The notes under the pieces: generated by a model | What the model was told of the DNA's origin: nothing | The model's input: the letters and a program-made list of their open reading frames with translations, nothing else | The model's database searches: none | Source of the DNA: Micromonospora rubida | Lineage (GTDB): Bacteria; Actinomycetota; Actinomycetes; Mycobacteriales; Micromonosporaceae | Direction of reading: 5' to 3' | Length of the DNA: 64,000 nt | Assembly (NCBI RefSeq): GCF_009908295.1 | Contig: NZ_JAAALO010000011.1 | Coordinates: 62,001 to 126,000, forward strand | Program-made: the position numbers and the translations under genes | Part shown: piece after piece, positions 53,357 to 62,833 of the stretch | Numbering within the stretch: the stretch's first letter is position 1 | Layout of the letters: the number at the start of each line of letters is the position of its first letter

Positions 53357-55213
53357 GTGAGCGCGAACCAGGCGGGCGGGCCGACACCGGACGGACAGGG
53401 CGGCCTGCCGAAGAGCGCCACCGTCGCCGACCACATCGTGGCCCGGCTGTCCCGGTGGGGAGTACACCGGTACTTCGGCTACCCCGGCGACGGCATCAAC
53501 GGCATGACCTCGGCGCTGCAGCGCGCCGCCGGGCGGGCGGAGTTCGTCCAGGTGCGGCACGAGGAGACCGCCGGTTTCGCCGCCTCGGCGCACGTGAAGT
53601 ACGGCGGCGGCCCGCTCGGCTGTGCCCTGGTCACCAGCGGCCCCGGGGCGGTCCACCTGCTCAACGGCCTGTACGACGCGAAGCTGGACCACCAGCCGGT
53701 GGTGGCCCTGGTCGGGAACACCGCGCTGACCGCCGAGGGCGGCAGCTACTACCAGGAGATCGACCTGCTCGCCCTCTACAAGGATGTCGCCTCGGCGTTC
53801 CTGGCCCAGCTCGACGACCCGTCCCAGGTGCGGCATTTGGTGGACCGGGCCTGCCGGACGGCGCTGGCCCGGCGTACCGTCACCGCGCTGGTGCTCCCCC
53901 TGGACGTGCAGGACCGCCCGGCGGTGCCGGACCCGCCGCACGCGCACGGCTACTACCACACCAGCGCCGTGCCGAGCAGCGCCACCACCGTGCCGCCGGA
54001 GGCGGACGTGCGCCGGGCCGCCGAGGTGCTGCGCGGCGGCGAGCGGGTGGCGATGCTGGTCGGCCAGGGCGCGCTGGGCGCCGAGGCCGAGGTGCGCCGG
54101 GTCGCCGACCGGCTCGGCGCCGGGGTGGCCGTCGCCCTGCTCGGGTTCGCCGCCGTCGACCACCGCGAGCCGTGGGTGACCGGGGCGATCGGGCTGCTCG
54201 GCACCCGGCCGAGCTGGCAGCTCATGCGCGACTGCGACCGGCTGCTGATCGTGGGCAGCAACATGCCGTACTCGGAGTTCTACCCGCCCGAGGGGCAGGC
54301 CCGGGCCGTGCAGGTCGACGTGGACGGCACCCGGATGGGGCTGCGCTACCCCACCGAGGTCAACCTCACCGGCGACGCCGGGCCGACGCTGCGGGCGCTG
54401 CTGCGCGAGCTGGGCCCCGGCCCGGCCCCGACCGCCTGGCGGCAGAAGATCGCCGACGCGACCTCCACCTGGCGGCGGGCCCAGCGGGAGATCGCCGGCC
54501 AGTCCGCCGACCCGGTGAACCCGCAGTCGCTGTTCACGGCGCTGGACGACCAGCTACCCGGGGACGTGATGCTCTCGGTGGACTGCGGCACCAGCACCGC
54601 CTGGTACGCCCGGCACGTGCGGGTCCGCCCCGGGATGCTGGCCAGCCTGTCGGGCACCCTGCTGTCCATGGGCGGCGGCATGCCGTACGGGATCGCGGCG
54701 AAGTTCGCCCACCCGGACCGGCCGCTGGTGGCGCTGCTCGGCGACGGGGCGATGCAGATGAACGGGGTCAACGAGCTGATCACCGTGGCGAAGTACTGGC
54801 GGAGCTGGTCGGACCCCCGGTTCGTGGTGCTGGTGCTGAACAACCGGGACCTCGCCTTCGTCAGCTGGGAGCAGCGCTCCACCGAGGGCACGCCGATGTT
54901 CCCGGCCAGCCAGGACCTGCCCGACGTCGACTACCACCGGTGGGCGGAGGTGCTCGGCCTGCGCGGCGTCCTGGTCGACTCCCCCGACCAGGTGCCCGAC
55001 GTGTGGCAGCGCGCCCTGACCGCCGACCGGCCGACGGTGATCAACGCGGTGGTGGACCCGGCGGAGCTGATGCTGCCCCCGCACTTCACCGCCGAGCAGG
55101 CACGCAAGACGGCGGCGGCGATGCTGCGCGGTGACGCCGACCGGGCGGGGATCATCCGGCGCGGCGTGCCCAGCACCGTCGCCACCTGGCGTCCCCGCCG
55201 CCGCGACGGCTGA
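53357..55213 (+). CDS. ThDP-dependent enzyme (pyruvate oxidase/acetolactate synthase-like)
   Basis: 618 aa with three domains: PYR (about 17-185, catalytic Glu in VRHEETAGFAAS), central Rossmann-like (about 205-340), and PP with the ThDP motif GDGAMQMNGVNELI followed by NN (VLVLNN) at about 460-495. It decarboxylates a 2-oxo acid. The relatives I recognise are labelled generically as thiamine pyrophosphate-requiring proteins. GTG 53357 follows GGAGGG. The C-terminal RRRDG and stop lie inside the first unit of a tandem repeat that duplicates the end of the convergent PBP gene. Confidence 0.9.
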   Translation: MSANQAGGPTPDGQGGLPKSATVADHIVARLSRWGVHRYFGYPGDGINGMTSALQRAAGRAEFVQVRHEETAGFAASAHVKYGGGPLGCALVTSGPGAVHLLNGLYDAKLDHQPVVALVGNTALTAEGGSYYQEIDLLALYKDVASAFLAQLDDPSQVRHLVDRACRTALARRTVTALVLPLDVQDRPAVPDPPHAHGYYHTSAVPSSATTVPPEADVRRAAEVLRGGERVAMLVGQGALGAEAEVRRVADRLGAGVAVALLGFAAVDHREPWVTGAIGLLGTRPSWQLMRDCDRLLIVGSNMPYSEFYPPEGQARAVQVDVDGTRMGLRYPTEVNLTGDAGPTLRALLRELGPGPAPTAWRQKIADATSTWRRAQREIAGQSADPVNPQSLFTALDDQLPGDVMLSVDCGTSTAWYARHVRVRPGMLASLSGTLLSMGGGMPYGIAAKFAHPDRPLVALLGDGAMQMNGVNELITVAKYWRSWSDPRFVVLVLNNRDLAFVSWEQRSTEGTPMFPASQDLPDVDYHRWAEVLGLRGVLVDSPDQVPDVWQRALTADRPTVINAVVDPAELMLPPHFTAEQARKTAAAMLRGDADRAGIIRRGVPSTVATWRPRRRDG

Positions 55214-55320
55214 ACCAGCCCCGCCGCCGCCGCTACGCGCCCTCAGCCGCGACGGCTGAACCAGGCCCGCCGCCGCCGCTGGCGCGTCCTCAGCCGCGGC
55301 GGTTGAACCAGCGCAGTGGG
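55201..55320. repeat. 46-47 bp tandem repeat spanning two convergent gene ends
   Basis: Two nearly identical units (55201-55246, 55247-55293) begin CCGCGACGGCTGAACCAG, followed by a partial third (from 55294). The stop of the ThDP enzyme is in unit 1 and the PBP stop at the junction of units 2 and 3. On the minus strand each unit re-encodes the PBP C-terminus as WFSRRG plus stop. Confidence 0.8.
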
Positions 55321-57482
55321 TTCGCCGAGTCGTCCTGCTGCTGGCGGGGTGGGGTGGGACGGGACGGCTCCGGGGCGGGGCGGTGCACCTCGCCGGCCAG
55401 CGCCCGGCTGGGCGGGGTGAACTCGCGCACCGGCTGGCCGTCGACGGCCGTGCGGATGGTCCGGGCCACCGCGTCGATCACCTTCGCCTGCACGGCCGAG
55501 CCGACCGAGTCGCCCGGTTCGTCCGGGTTGGCGGCGATGCCGGCCACGGCGACCTGCGGGGTGAAACCGACGAACGTCTCGGTGGCGTTCTTCTCCGAGC
55601 TGCCGGTCTTGCCGGCGACCTGCCGGCCGACGATCCGGTCCACCGAGGTCGCGGTGCCGCCGTCGCACTGGCCGAACGTGGTCTGCTGGCCGACCGGGCA
55701 GCGCGCCGCGTCGGTGGCGGCCCGGGCCACGTCGGCGTCGAGCACCTTGCGGCAGGACGGCTCGCCGACCGGCACCCGGTCGCCGTCGGCGGCGGTCACC
55801 GAGACCACCGGCAGCGGGGCGCAGTACGTCCCCTCGGCGGCCACGGTCGCGTACGCGTTCGCGAGGTCGAGGGGGGTGGTGGCGGCCACGCCGAGGGTGA
55901 ACGAGCCCCAGTTGGCCGCGTTGTCCTTCGCGAAGGCGGCGTCCGAGTCGGCCCGGAAGGTGATGCCGAGGCGCTGGGCCATCTCCACCACCTTCGCCGG
56001 GCCGACCTGCTCGGCCAGCCAGACGAAGTACGTGTTCACCGAGCGGCCGAAGCCGTCCCACATGGTGCGGTAGCCGTCCATCCACTGCGGGTTGGCGTTC
56101 GCCGGGCACCACGTGCCGTCGCAGCTTGCCTCGCCCTCGGCGGCGTACCGGGTGGGCAGCCGGCTGGGCGCGTCGAAGCCGGTGGCGAGCTGCTTGCCGT
56201 TCTCCAGGGCGGCGAGCATGGTGAACAGCTTGAACGTCGACCCGGCCTGGTACCCGTCGACGCCGCCGCCGCCGGAGATCAGCGGGTTGACGGTGTTGGG
56301 GTGGTTGGCCCGCCCGGCCGGGTTCGCGTCGAGGCTGTAGTGCCGGTTGACCGCCATGGCGAGCACCCGGCCGGTGCCGGGCTGCACGGCCGCGATCGGC
56401 AGGGCGCGCTTGTTGTCGTACCCGTACACGGCGGTGGCCTGCTGCTGCGCCGTGGCCTGGATCTTCGGGTCCAGCGAGGTGACCACGGTGTAGCCGCCCC
56501 GGCGCAGCGCCTGCTCGCGCTCGGCGACGGTCTCGCCGAACGCGGGCTGGGTGAGCCACCACTCGCGCAGGTAGTCGCAGAAGAAGCCCCAGTCGTCGTG
56601 GCCCTGCGCCACGGCGGTGCAGCCGTTGGGCTGCCGGGTAGGGCTCAGCGCCAGCTTCTCCGCCTTGGCCGCCGAGGCCTGCTCGGCGCTGATCGCGCCG
56701 GTGCCTGCCATCGCGTCGAGGACGTACCCGCGCCGGGACAGCGCCGCGTCGGCGTCGCCGTCGATCGGGCTGTACGCGTCCGGCGACTGGACCAGGCCGG
56801 CGAGCAGGGCCGCCTCGGGCAGGGTCAGCTCGGCCGGGGACTTGGCGAAGTAGCGCTGGCTGGCCGCCGCGATGCCGTACGCGCCGGAGCCGAAGTACGC
56901 GATGTTGAGATAGCCGTTGAGGATCTCGTCCTTGCTGAGCCGCTGCTCCAGCGCCGTGGCGTACCGGATCTCCTGGAGCTTGCGCCCGACGGTCTGCTCG
57001 GTGGCGGCCTGCCGCTCCTCGGCGGTGCGGTCCGGGTCGGTCTTGAGCACGTTGCGGACGTACTGCATGGTCAGCGTGGAGCCGCCCTGCTCGGTGCCGC
57101 CGCCGGTGACGTTGGCGACCAGGGCGCGGGCGAGGCCGCGCAGGTCGGTGCCCCCGTGCGAGTAGAACCGCCGGTCCTCGGCCGCCACGACGGCCTGGCG
57201 CAGCACCGGGGCGATCTCGGCCAGCGGCACATCGGTGCGGTTCACGTCGTAGAACGTGGTGATCAGCGTCTTACCGTCGTTGGCGTAGAGGTACGACCGC
57301 TGCGGGGTGATCGGGGTGCGCAGCGCCTCGGGCAGCACGGCGTACGACCCGATCGCCGACTTCGCGGCGAAGCCGAGCAGCAGGTTGCCCGGCAGCGCCG
57401 CGACCGCCAGGACGAGGCCGGCGAGCACGCCGGCGAGCAGCACGGTGAACAGCCGCGACAGCGGCGACCGGGGTGGCGGCAT
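55290..57482 (-). CDS. Bifunctional class A penicillin-binding protein
   Basis: 730 aa. An N-terminal TM helix (about 10-30) anchors an extracytoplasmic GT51 glycosyltransferase (AAEDRRFYSHGGTDLRGLAR with catalytic Glu; GGSTLTMQYVRN) and a transpeptidase with SxxK in AGSTFKLF (about 411), SxN in RSVNTYF and KTG in AGKTGSSE. It polymerises and crosslinks peptidoglycan. ATG 57482 gives a standard short cytosolic tail but has no clear ribosome binding site; GTG 57500 or 57584 are possible. The disordered Pro-rich tail ends at the tandem repeat. Confidence 0.93.
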   Translation of the reverse strand: MPPPRSPLSRLFTVLLAGVLAGLVLAVAALPGNLLLGFAAKSAIGSYAVLPEALRTPITPQRSYLYANDGKTLITTFYDVNRTDVPLAEIAPVLRQAVVAAEDRRFYSHGGTDLRGLARALVANVTGGGTEQGGSTLTMQYVRNVLKTDPDRTAEERQAATEQTVGRKLQEIRYATALEQRLSKDEILNGYLNIAYFGSGAYGIAAASQRYFAKSPAELTLPEAALLAGLVQSPDAYSPIDGDADAALSRRGYVLDAMAGTGAISAEQASAAKAEKLALSPTRQPNGCTAVAQGHDDWGFFCDYLREWWLTQPAFGETVAEREQALRRGGYTVVTSLDPKIQATAQQQATAVYGYDNKRALPIAAVQPGTGRVLAMAVNRHYSLDANPAGRANHPNTVNPLISGGGGVDGYQAGSTFKLFTMLAALENGKQLATGFDAPSRLPTRYAAEGEASCDGTWCPANANPQWMDGYRTMWDGFGRSVNTYFVWLAEQVGPAKVVEMAQRLGITFRADSDAAFAKDNAANWGSFTLGVAATTPLDLANAYATVAAEGTYCAPLPVVSVTAADGDRVPVGEPSCRKVLDADVARAATDAARCPVGQQTTFGQCDGGTATSVDRIVGRQVAGKTGSSEKNATETFVGFTPQVAVAGIAANPDEPGDSVGSAVQAKVIDAVARTIRTAVDGQPVREFTPPSRALAGEVHRPAPEPSRPTPPRQQQDDSANPLRWFNRRG

Positions 57483-57624
57483 GGAGCCAAGGATTGCCAC
57501 GAAAGCCGCGATCCGGCCAGCCCCGGGGGCGATTGTCAGGTAATTCACCGCGTCCTGCCAGGCGCTTCCCCACCTGGTCGGCACGTTGCGGGACGAACCT
57601 CGCGGGTGGCCGGCGGGAAACCGG

Positions 57625-58449
57625 TCAGCCGGCGGCGAGCGGGCCCCCGCCGGGACCCGGGGTCGCGCCGCCGCCCGGGGAGGGTGCGGTGGCGGTGGCG
57701 ACGCTGGCGCTGGCCGCGTCCCGGGCGATCGCGGCGGGGACCAGGCGGCCGGAGCGGTACCCGATGCCGATGCCGGCGATCAGCACGAAGATCGCCCCGA
57801 ATGCCTGCAGGGACCCGATCAGCGCGCCGCCGATGCCGACCAGCGGGGCGGCGATCATCAGCATCGCGCCGTCGCCCATGCTGAACATGCCGGAGCGGGC
57901 CACCGCCCAGCCGGTGAGGAACCAGCCCACCGTGTAGCAGGTGGCCCCGACCAGCACGAGCGTGCGGGCCGTGGTGCCGAAGACCGGGGCCTGCTCGGTC
58001 AGCCCGGCGAACGGCAGCATGAGCACGGTGCCGGCGATGCTGACCAGCAGCCCCGCGGCGGCCACTCGGCGGCTGCGGGTGGCGGCGAGCAGGCCGGTCA
58101 GGGCCAGCAGGGCGAGCAGCCCGAGCCAGACGGCGGCGACCCAGCCGACCAGGTAGAGCTGCCCCCCGTCGGCCGGGTACGGGTCGTTGCCCACCCCGCC
58201 GTCGCTGGCCATCGCGACCACGCCGTACAGCACCGCGTACGCCGGAAGCAGCCAGACGGCGGCGCGGCCGAAGCGGCGCAGCGACCAGGCCCAGGTGGCG
58301 TCGGTCGCGGGACGGGCGGGCGTCGGCTCGCCGACGAACGGCAGCACCCCGAATCCGCCCCCGGTGCGGCGGGAGCCGATCGGCCCGGCCGGGTCGTGCG
58401 CGCCGGGCACCGGGGTGCTGGAGAAGAGCCTGTCGGCGGGATCCTTCAT
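57625..58449 (-). CDS. Hypothetical six-TM membrane protein
   Basis: 274 aa. A Pro/Gly-rich N-terminus of about 55 residues, then about six TM helices (about 63-85, 98-120, 128-150, 162-182, 190-212 and 215-232) and an Ala/Pro/Gly-rich tail. No catalytic motif is visible. ATG 58449 follows GAGGTGA. It lies upstream of the class A PBP gene on the same strand with about 140 bp between, possibly co-transcribed. Family not recognised. Confidence 0.7.
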   Translation of the reverse strand: MKDPADRLFSSTPVPGAHDPAGPIGSRRTGGGFGVLPFVGEPTPARPATDATWAWSLRRFGRAAVWLLPAYAVLYGVVAMASDGGVGNDPYPADGGQLYLVGWVAAVWLGLLALLALTGLLAATRSRRVAAAGLLVSIAGTVLMLPFAGLTEQAPVFGTTARTLVLVGATCYTVGWFLTGWAVARSGMFSMGDGAMLMIAAPLVGIGGALIGSLQAFGAIFVLIAGIGIGYRSGRLVPAAIARDAASASVATATAPSPGGGATPGPGGGPLAAG

Positions 58450-58629
58450 GCGTCACCTCGCTGCGCTGGTCGGCGGAGCGGGACGCGCTGATCGCTGCGC
58501 CGGGCGGCGGGACGCGCCGCGGCGCCCCGGCTCCTGGTCACCACCCGTCCTTCGGACCGATCGTGTCAGGTGCCGGAGCGCCGCATGAGGGTTATTCGCA
58601 TTCTGCCCCGGGTTCCGCCCGGGCGGTCG

Positions 58630-59736
58630 TCAGCCCCGCTCGCGCTGGTCGGCCGGGTCGCTCAGCAGGCTGCCCGGGGACACCGGCTCGGGGGCCGGCA
58701 GCCCCTGCGGACCCTGGCCGCCGGTGGCCTGCGCCTCGGCGACGCGTACCTCGTCGTGGATCTGCTGGGCGGCGGCGGCCGCGGCCCGGGCTGCCTCGGC
58801 GGCCTCCCGCTCCACCGCGCTCGCCCCGTCAGCGGCCTCCGGCGACGGCGCGTCGCCGATCATCTGGCTCAGCCCGCCGAGCGCGCCGCCCATCCCCTCC
58901 AGGGCCTTGGTCAGCTCGGCCGGGATGATCCAGACCTTGTTCGCCGTGCCGTTGGCGATCTGCGGCAGGGCCTGGAGGTACTGGTAGGCGAGCACCTTCT
59001 GGCTCGGGTTCGCCTGGTGGATCGCGTCGAAGACCGTCCGAATGGCCTTCGCCTGGCCCTCGGCCTGAAGGATCCGGGCCTGCCGGTCACCGTCGGCGCG
59101 CAGCACCGCGGACTGCTTCTCGCCCTCCGCGGTGAGGATCTGCGACTGCTTGTGGCCCTCGGCGTTCAGGATCGCCGCCCGGCGGTCCCGCTCGGCGCGC
59201 ATCTGCTTCTCCATCGAGTCGCGGATGCTGGCCGGCGGCTCGATCGCCTTGATCTCCACCCGGGTGACCTTGATGCCCCACCGGCCGGTGGTCTCGTCCA
59301 GCACGCCGGAGAGGTGCCGGTTGATCTCCTCGCGGCTGGTCAGCGCCCGCTCCAGGTCCAGCGAGCCGATCACGTTACGCAGGGTGGTGACGGTGAGCTG
59401 CTCGATGGCCTGGAGGAAGTTCGAGATCTCGTACGTGGCCCGGGCCGAGTCGACGACCTTGAAGTAGAGCACCGTGTCGATCGACACCACCAGGTTGTCC
59501 GAGGTGATCACAGGCTGCGGCGGGAAGCTGACCACCTGCTCCCGCATGTCGACCTTGGTGCGGACCGCGTCGACGAAGGGAACCAGCAGATTCAAACCCG
59601 GGTTCAAGGTGCGCTTGTACTTGCCGAGCCGCTCGACCACGTCCTGGCGCTGCTGCGGCACGATCCGCACGGCCTTGACCAGGGTCACCATGACGATCAA
59701 CGCCACGGCGACCAACAGCACCGTCACAAATTCCAT
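58630..59736 (-). CDS. SPFH/band 7 (stomatin/paraslipin-type) membrane protein
   Basis: 368 aa: one N-terminal TM helix (about 4-24), SPFH domain (VRIVPQQRQDVVERLGKYKR, INRHLSGVLDETTGRWGIKV), a coiled coil (about 185-250 with repeated AEGxKQ/DGDRQ units) and a Gln/Ala/Pro-rich C-terminus. Such proteins oligomerise into membrane microdomain scaffolds. ATG 59736 is chosen over GTG 59745 because GAGGG is then well spaced. The NfeD partner gene ends 5 nt upstream, the classic stomatin-NfeD operon. Confidence 0.92.
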   Translation of the reverse strand: MEFVTVLLVAVALIVMVTLVKAVRIVPQQRQDVVERLGKYKRTLNPGLNLLVPFVDAVRTKVDMREQVVSFPPQPVITSDNLVVSIDTVLYFKVVDSARATYEISNFLQAIEQLTVTTLRNVIGSLDLERALTSREEINRHLSGVLDETTGRWGIKVTRVEIKAIEPPASIRDSMEKQMRAERDRRAAILNAEGHKQSQILTAEGEKQSAVLRADGDRQARILQAEGQAKAIRTVFDAIHQANPSQKVLAYQYLQALPQIANGTANKVWIIPAELTKALEGMGGALGGLSQMIGDAPSPEAADGASAVEREAAEAARAAAAAAQQIHDEVRVAEAQATGGQGPQGLPAPEPVSPGSLLSDPADQRERG

Positions 59737-59741
59737 GCCCT

Positions 59742-60215
59742 TCACCCTCTCGCTTCGGGCAGCTCACCCGAGGTGGAAACGTCGTCATCCCAGACCAGGA
59801 CCGTCGCGCCCTGGACCTTTATCACCCGCACCCGCCGACCGGGGACGAAGCTCTGCGTCGCATCGAACGACCGGGCGCTCCACAGCTCCCCGTCGATCTT
59901 GACGAGGCCCTGGTCGGCGTCGACCGACTCCAGCACCAGGGCGGTGGCCCCCTCGATCGCCTCCACCCCGAACGGCTGCTCGCCGCTGTCCTGGGCGGAG
60001 CGGGCGTGCCGGCGGATCGCCGGCCGGGCCACCGCCACGGTGAGCGCCGAGACCACCGCGAACACCAGCGCCTGGACGGCGGTCGGCGCACCCAGGGCCG
60101 CGGCCCCGGCGGCGGCGAACGCGCCGACCGAGAACATGATCAGGAACAGCGTCGTCGTGAAGATCTCGGCGACCGCCAACACCACACCCAGTACGACCCA
60201 GAACACCGCGTCCAC
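59742..60215 (-). CDS. NfeD-family membrane protein
   Basis: 157 aa: three or four TM helices (about 5-25, 30-45 and 48-66) and a C-terminal OB-fold domain (about 88-145; GATALVLESVDADQGLVKID, GRRVRVIKVQG). NfeD proteins partner with SPFH proteins and are thought to link them to proteolysis or lipid domains. GTG 60215 is the start. The short form without a ClpP-class serine protease domain is usual for this operon type. Confidence 0.9.
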   Translation of the reverse strand: MDAVFWVVLGVVLAVAEIFTTTLFLIMFSVGAFAAAGAAALGAPTAVQALVFAVVSALTVAVARPAIRRHARSAQDSGEQPFGVEAIEGATALVLESVDADQGLVKIDGELWSARSFDATQSFVPGRRVRVIKVQGATVLVWDDDVSTSGELPEARG

Positions 60216-60325
60216 CCCCCAAGAGTGACACGTCGCAGCACGCGCGGCCCTTCGACAAGATCGGTAAGCTCGGCGGCAGCCGTTCCATGAGGCGCCGCCG
60301 GCGCCCGAAAGTCAGTGGAGGAACC

Positions 60326-61642
60326 GTGTCGCTGCCACCCGAGACCGCCCGAGGGGTCGACGCCGCCGTCGCCCGGGCGCAGTCCGCCGGGCGTACCCCG
60401 TCGCTCGTGCTCGGCGTGGTGCGCGACGGCGAGTTGGCCCACGTCGCCGCCGCCGGTGAGCACCCCCGGCCGGACGCCGACCGGCAGTACCGGCTCGGCT
60501 CGATCACCAAGACGATGACCGCGGTGCTGGTCATGCAGCAGCGCGACGCCGGGACGCTGGCCCTGCACGACCCCCTCGACGCGCACCTGCCCGGCACCGG
60601 GGTCGGCGCGCTCACCCTGCGCCAGCTCCTCGGCCACGCCAGCGGCCTCCAGCGCGAGCCCGACGGCCCCTGGTGGGAGCGGGTCGAGGTCGGCGACCTG
60701 GCGTCCGTGCTGGCCGGCGTGGGCGAACACAAGATCGCCTACCCGCCGCACCGGGCCTACCACTACTCCAACCTGGCGTACGGGCTGCTCGGCGGGGTGC
60801 TGGAGGCGGTCACCGGGACGGGCTGGTTCGACCTGCTCCGGCAGCGGATCCTGGAGCCGCTGGGCATGACCCGCACCACGTACCAGGCCACCGAGCCGTT
60901 CGCCCGGGGGTACGTGGTGCACCCGTGGCACGACACGCTGCGGGAGGAGCCGCGCACCGACACCGGGGCGATGGCCCCCGCCGGGCAGCTCTGGTCGACG
61001 ATCACCGACCTCGGCCGGTGGGCCGCGTTCCTGGCCGACCCCGATTCGACCGTCCTCGCCCCGGCGACGCTCACCGAGATGTGCGCGCCCGTGGTGATCA
61101 GCGACCTCGACTCGTGGACCGGCGGGCACGGCCTCGGCATCGAGCTGAACCGGGTCGGCGACCGGGTGTACGTCGGCCACGGCGGGTCGATGCCCGGGTA
61201 CGTCGCCGGGCTGGCCGTGCACCGCCCCACCCGCACCGCCGTGGTCGGCTTCGCCAACTCGTACGGCCTGCGGGTCGGCCACGTCGGCGGCCTCGGCCGG
61301 GAGGTGCTGACCACCGTACTGGACGCGCTGCCGGACCCGGTCGCGCCGTGGCTCCCGACCGACGCCCCGCCCCCGGCCGAGCTGGCCGAGCTGACCGGCC
61401 GCTGGTGGTGGATGGGCGCGGAGTTCGAGCTCAGCGCCGACGCCGCCGCCGGCGAACTGCGGGCCGGCCCGGTCGGCAACCCGGTCATGCGGTTCACCCG
61501 GGAGGGCCCGGACCGCTGGCGGGGCCTCTCCGGCCCGCAGGACGGCGAGATCCTCACCGTGCTCCGCAACCCCACGGGCCGCCCCGTAGCCCTCGACCTG
61601 GCCACCTTCGTCCTGACCCGCACTCCCGACGAACAACCCTGA
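60326..61642 (+). CDS. Beta-lactamase-fold serine hydrolase, cytosolic form
   Basis: 438 aa, class C beta-lactamase family: SxxK in LGSITKTMTAVLVM (Ser at about 62), YxN in YHYSNLAYGLLGGVLE and HGGSMPGYVAG at the KTG-equivalent position; the C-terminal about 100 residues form an extra beta domain (GRWWWMGAEFELSADAAAGE). No signal peptide is seen, unlike the homologue at 51053. GTG 60326 has GTGGAGGAACC upstream. Likely an esterase or peptidase; substrate unknown. After the stop comes a C-rich tract. Confidence 0.88.
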   Translation: MSLPPETARGVDAAVARAQSAGRTPSLVLGVVRDGELAHVAAAGEHPRPDADRQYRLGSITKTMTAVLVMQQRDAGTLALHDPLDAHLPGTGVGALTLRQLLGHASGLQREPDGPWWERVEVGDLASVLAGVGEHKIAYPPHRAYHYSNLAYGLLGGVLEAVTGTGWFDLLRQRILEPLGMTRTTYQATEPFARGYVVHPWHDTLREEPRTDTGAMAPAGQLWSTITDLGRWAAFLADPDSTVLAPATLTEMCAPVVISDLDSWTGGHGLGIELNRVGDRVYVGHGGSMPGYVAGLAVHRPTRTAVVGFANSYGLRVGHVGGLGREVLTTVLDALPDPVAPWLPTDAPPPAELAELTGRWWWMGAEFELSADAAAGELRAGPVGNPVMRFTREGPDRWRGLSGPQDGEILTVLRNPTGRPVALDLATFVLTRTPDEQP

Positions 61643-61732
61643 CCCCCACCCCCACCCCGCGCCGTCCCACCCCCACCCCCGACACCACCCCAACGCCATC
61701 CCGACGCCGCCCTGGTGCCGGCCTGGTGCCGG

Positions 61733-61790
61733 CAAATTCACGGAAAGCGTGGCCATTCGCCGAGGAATGGCCACGCTTTCCGTGAATTTG
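61733..61790. repeat. 26-bp perfect palindromic hairpin, family copy 2
   Basis: Arms 61733-61758 and 61765-61790 pair perfectly with loop GCCGAG. It is related to the hairpin at 21705-21754 (shared TTCACGGAAAG-GTGGCCATTC core and the following TTTGCGCG), with one A-T pair replaced by C-G on both sides. It lies between convergent genes and is flanked by C-rich and G-rich tracts. Confidence 0.88.
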
Positions 61791-61798
61791 CGCGGCCG

Positions 61799-61834
61799 GG
61801 ATGGGGGGTGGGGGGTGGGGGTGGGTGGGGTGGG
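61799..61834 (-). promoter_or_regulatory. C-rich 3' tract after the DUF3097 stop
   Basis: On the plus strand, G-runs of 3-6 separated by single T or A; in the DUF3097 mRNA a C-rich, G-poor tract between stop and hairpin. Possible Rho entry site or G-quadruplex. Confidence 0.4.
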
Positions 61835-62650
61835 TCAGGACGGGGGTGTGGTGACGAAGTCGATCAGGCGTTCCATGGCGTTGATCAGTGGGGTCTCCAC
61901 GTCGGCGAAGCTGTTTACCCGGGACAGGATGTGCCGCCACATGTCGGGCGGATCCGCCACCCCGAGGGCCGCGCAGACCCCTTCCTTCCACGGCCGCCCC
62001 GGCGGCACCACCGGCCACGCGGCGATGCCCAGCGCGGCCGGCTTGACGGCCTGCCACACGTCGACGTAGGGGTGGCCGGTGACCAGCACGTACGGGGAGT
62101 TCACCCGGGCCACGATCCGGCTCTCCTTCGAACCGGGCACCAGGTGGTCGACCAGCACGCCGAGCCGCCGGGACGGGCCGGGGGCGAAGTCGCGCACCTG
62201 CGCGGAAAGCTCGTCGATGCCGTCCAGCGGCTCCACCACCACGCCCTCGACGCGCAGGTCGTCGCCCCAGATCCGCTCGACCAGGGCGGCGTCGTGCACG
62301 CCCTCGACCCAGATCCGGCTGGCCTTGGCCACCTGCGCCCGCACGTCGTCGACCGCGATCGAGCCGGACGCGGTGCGCCGGCGGGCCGCCGGCACGGGCG
62401 AGCGGGCCGGACGGCACAGCGTGACCGGCCGCCCGTCGAGCAGGAACGCCGCCGGCAGCAGCGGGAAGTTGCGCCGCCGGCCGTGCCGGTCCTCCAGCAC
62501 CACCGCGCCGGACTCGAAGCCGACCACCGCGCCGCAGAACCCGGACTCGGCGTCCTCGACCACGAGATCGGGCTCGGCGTCCACCTCGGGGGTCGCCTTC
62601 CGCCGCCGCCAGTCCCCCGCCAACACGTCCTCGCCGTACCGCCCAACCAT
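61835..62650 (-). CDS. DUF3097-family protein
   Basis: 271 aa, recognised as DUF3097 by its opening YGEDVLAGDWRRRKATPEVD, GRRRNFPLLPAAFLLDG, VRAQVAKASRIWVEGVHDAA (a Toprim-like strand with Glu), GVLVDHLVPGSKESRI and HPYVDVWQAVKP. The WVEG and LVDHLVPGSKE segments resemble the acidic centre of Toprim domains, hinting at nucleic-acid processing, but the function is unknown. It is almost confined to actinobacteria. ATG 62650 has TAGCGT six bases upstream (leaderless). Confidence 0.88.
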   Translation of the reverse strand: MVGRYGEDVLAGDWRRRKATPEVDAEPDLVVEDAESGFCGAVVGFESGAVVLEDRHGRRRNFPLLPAAFLLDGRPVTLCRPARSPVPAARRRTASGSIAVDDVRAQVAKASRIWVEGVHDAALVERIWGDDLRVEGVVVEPLDGIDELSAQVRDFAPGPSRRLGVLVDHLVPGSKESRIVARVNSPYVLVTGHPYVDVWQAVKPAALGIAAWPVVPPGRPWKEGVCAALGVADPPDMWRHILSRVNSFADVETPLINAMERLIDFVTTPPS

Positions 62651-62656
62651 CCCGCC

Positions 62657-62662
62657 ACGCTA
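62657..62662 (-). promoter_or_regulatory. -10 box of leaderless promoter (DUF3097)
   Basis: TAGCGT on the minus strand, six bases before ATG 62650. Confidence 0.5.
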
Positions 62663-62820
62663 ACCCCCGCCCGCCCCGGGGCGCGTCAGCCGCGCCGATC
62701 ATGAAATCGGGGCACCCCACAAAAGCGGCACGAACGGAATATCCGGTCACCACGAGTCCATGATCGACGCTAACCGAGGCGGGGCACGCGGCAGTCGAGA
62801 CAGGGGCGGCGCGCACCACG

Positions 62821-62826
62821 TACCCT
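62821..62826 (+). promoter_or_regulatory. -10 box of leaderless promoter
   Basis: TACCCT, seven bases before ATG 62834, with no ribosome binding site. Confidence 0.5.
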
Positions 62827-62833
62827 CTCTTGC

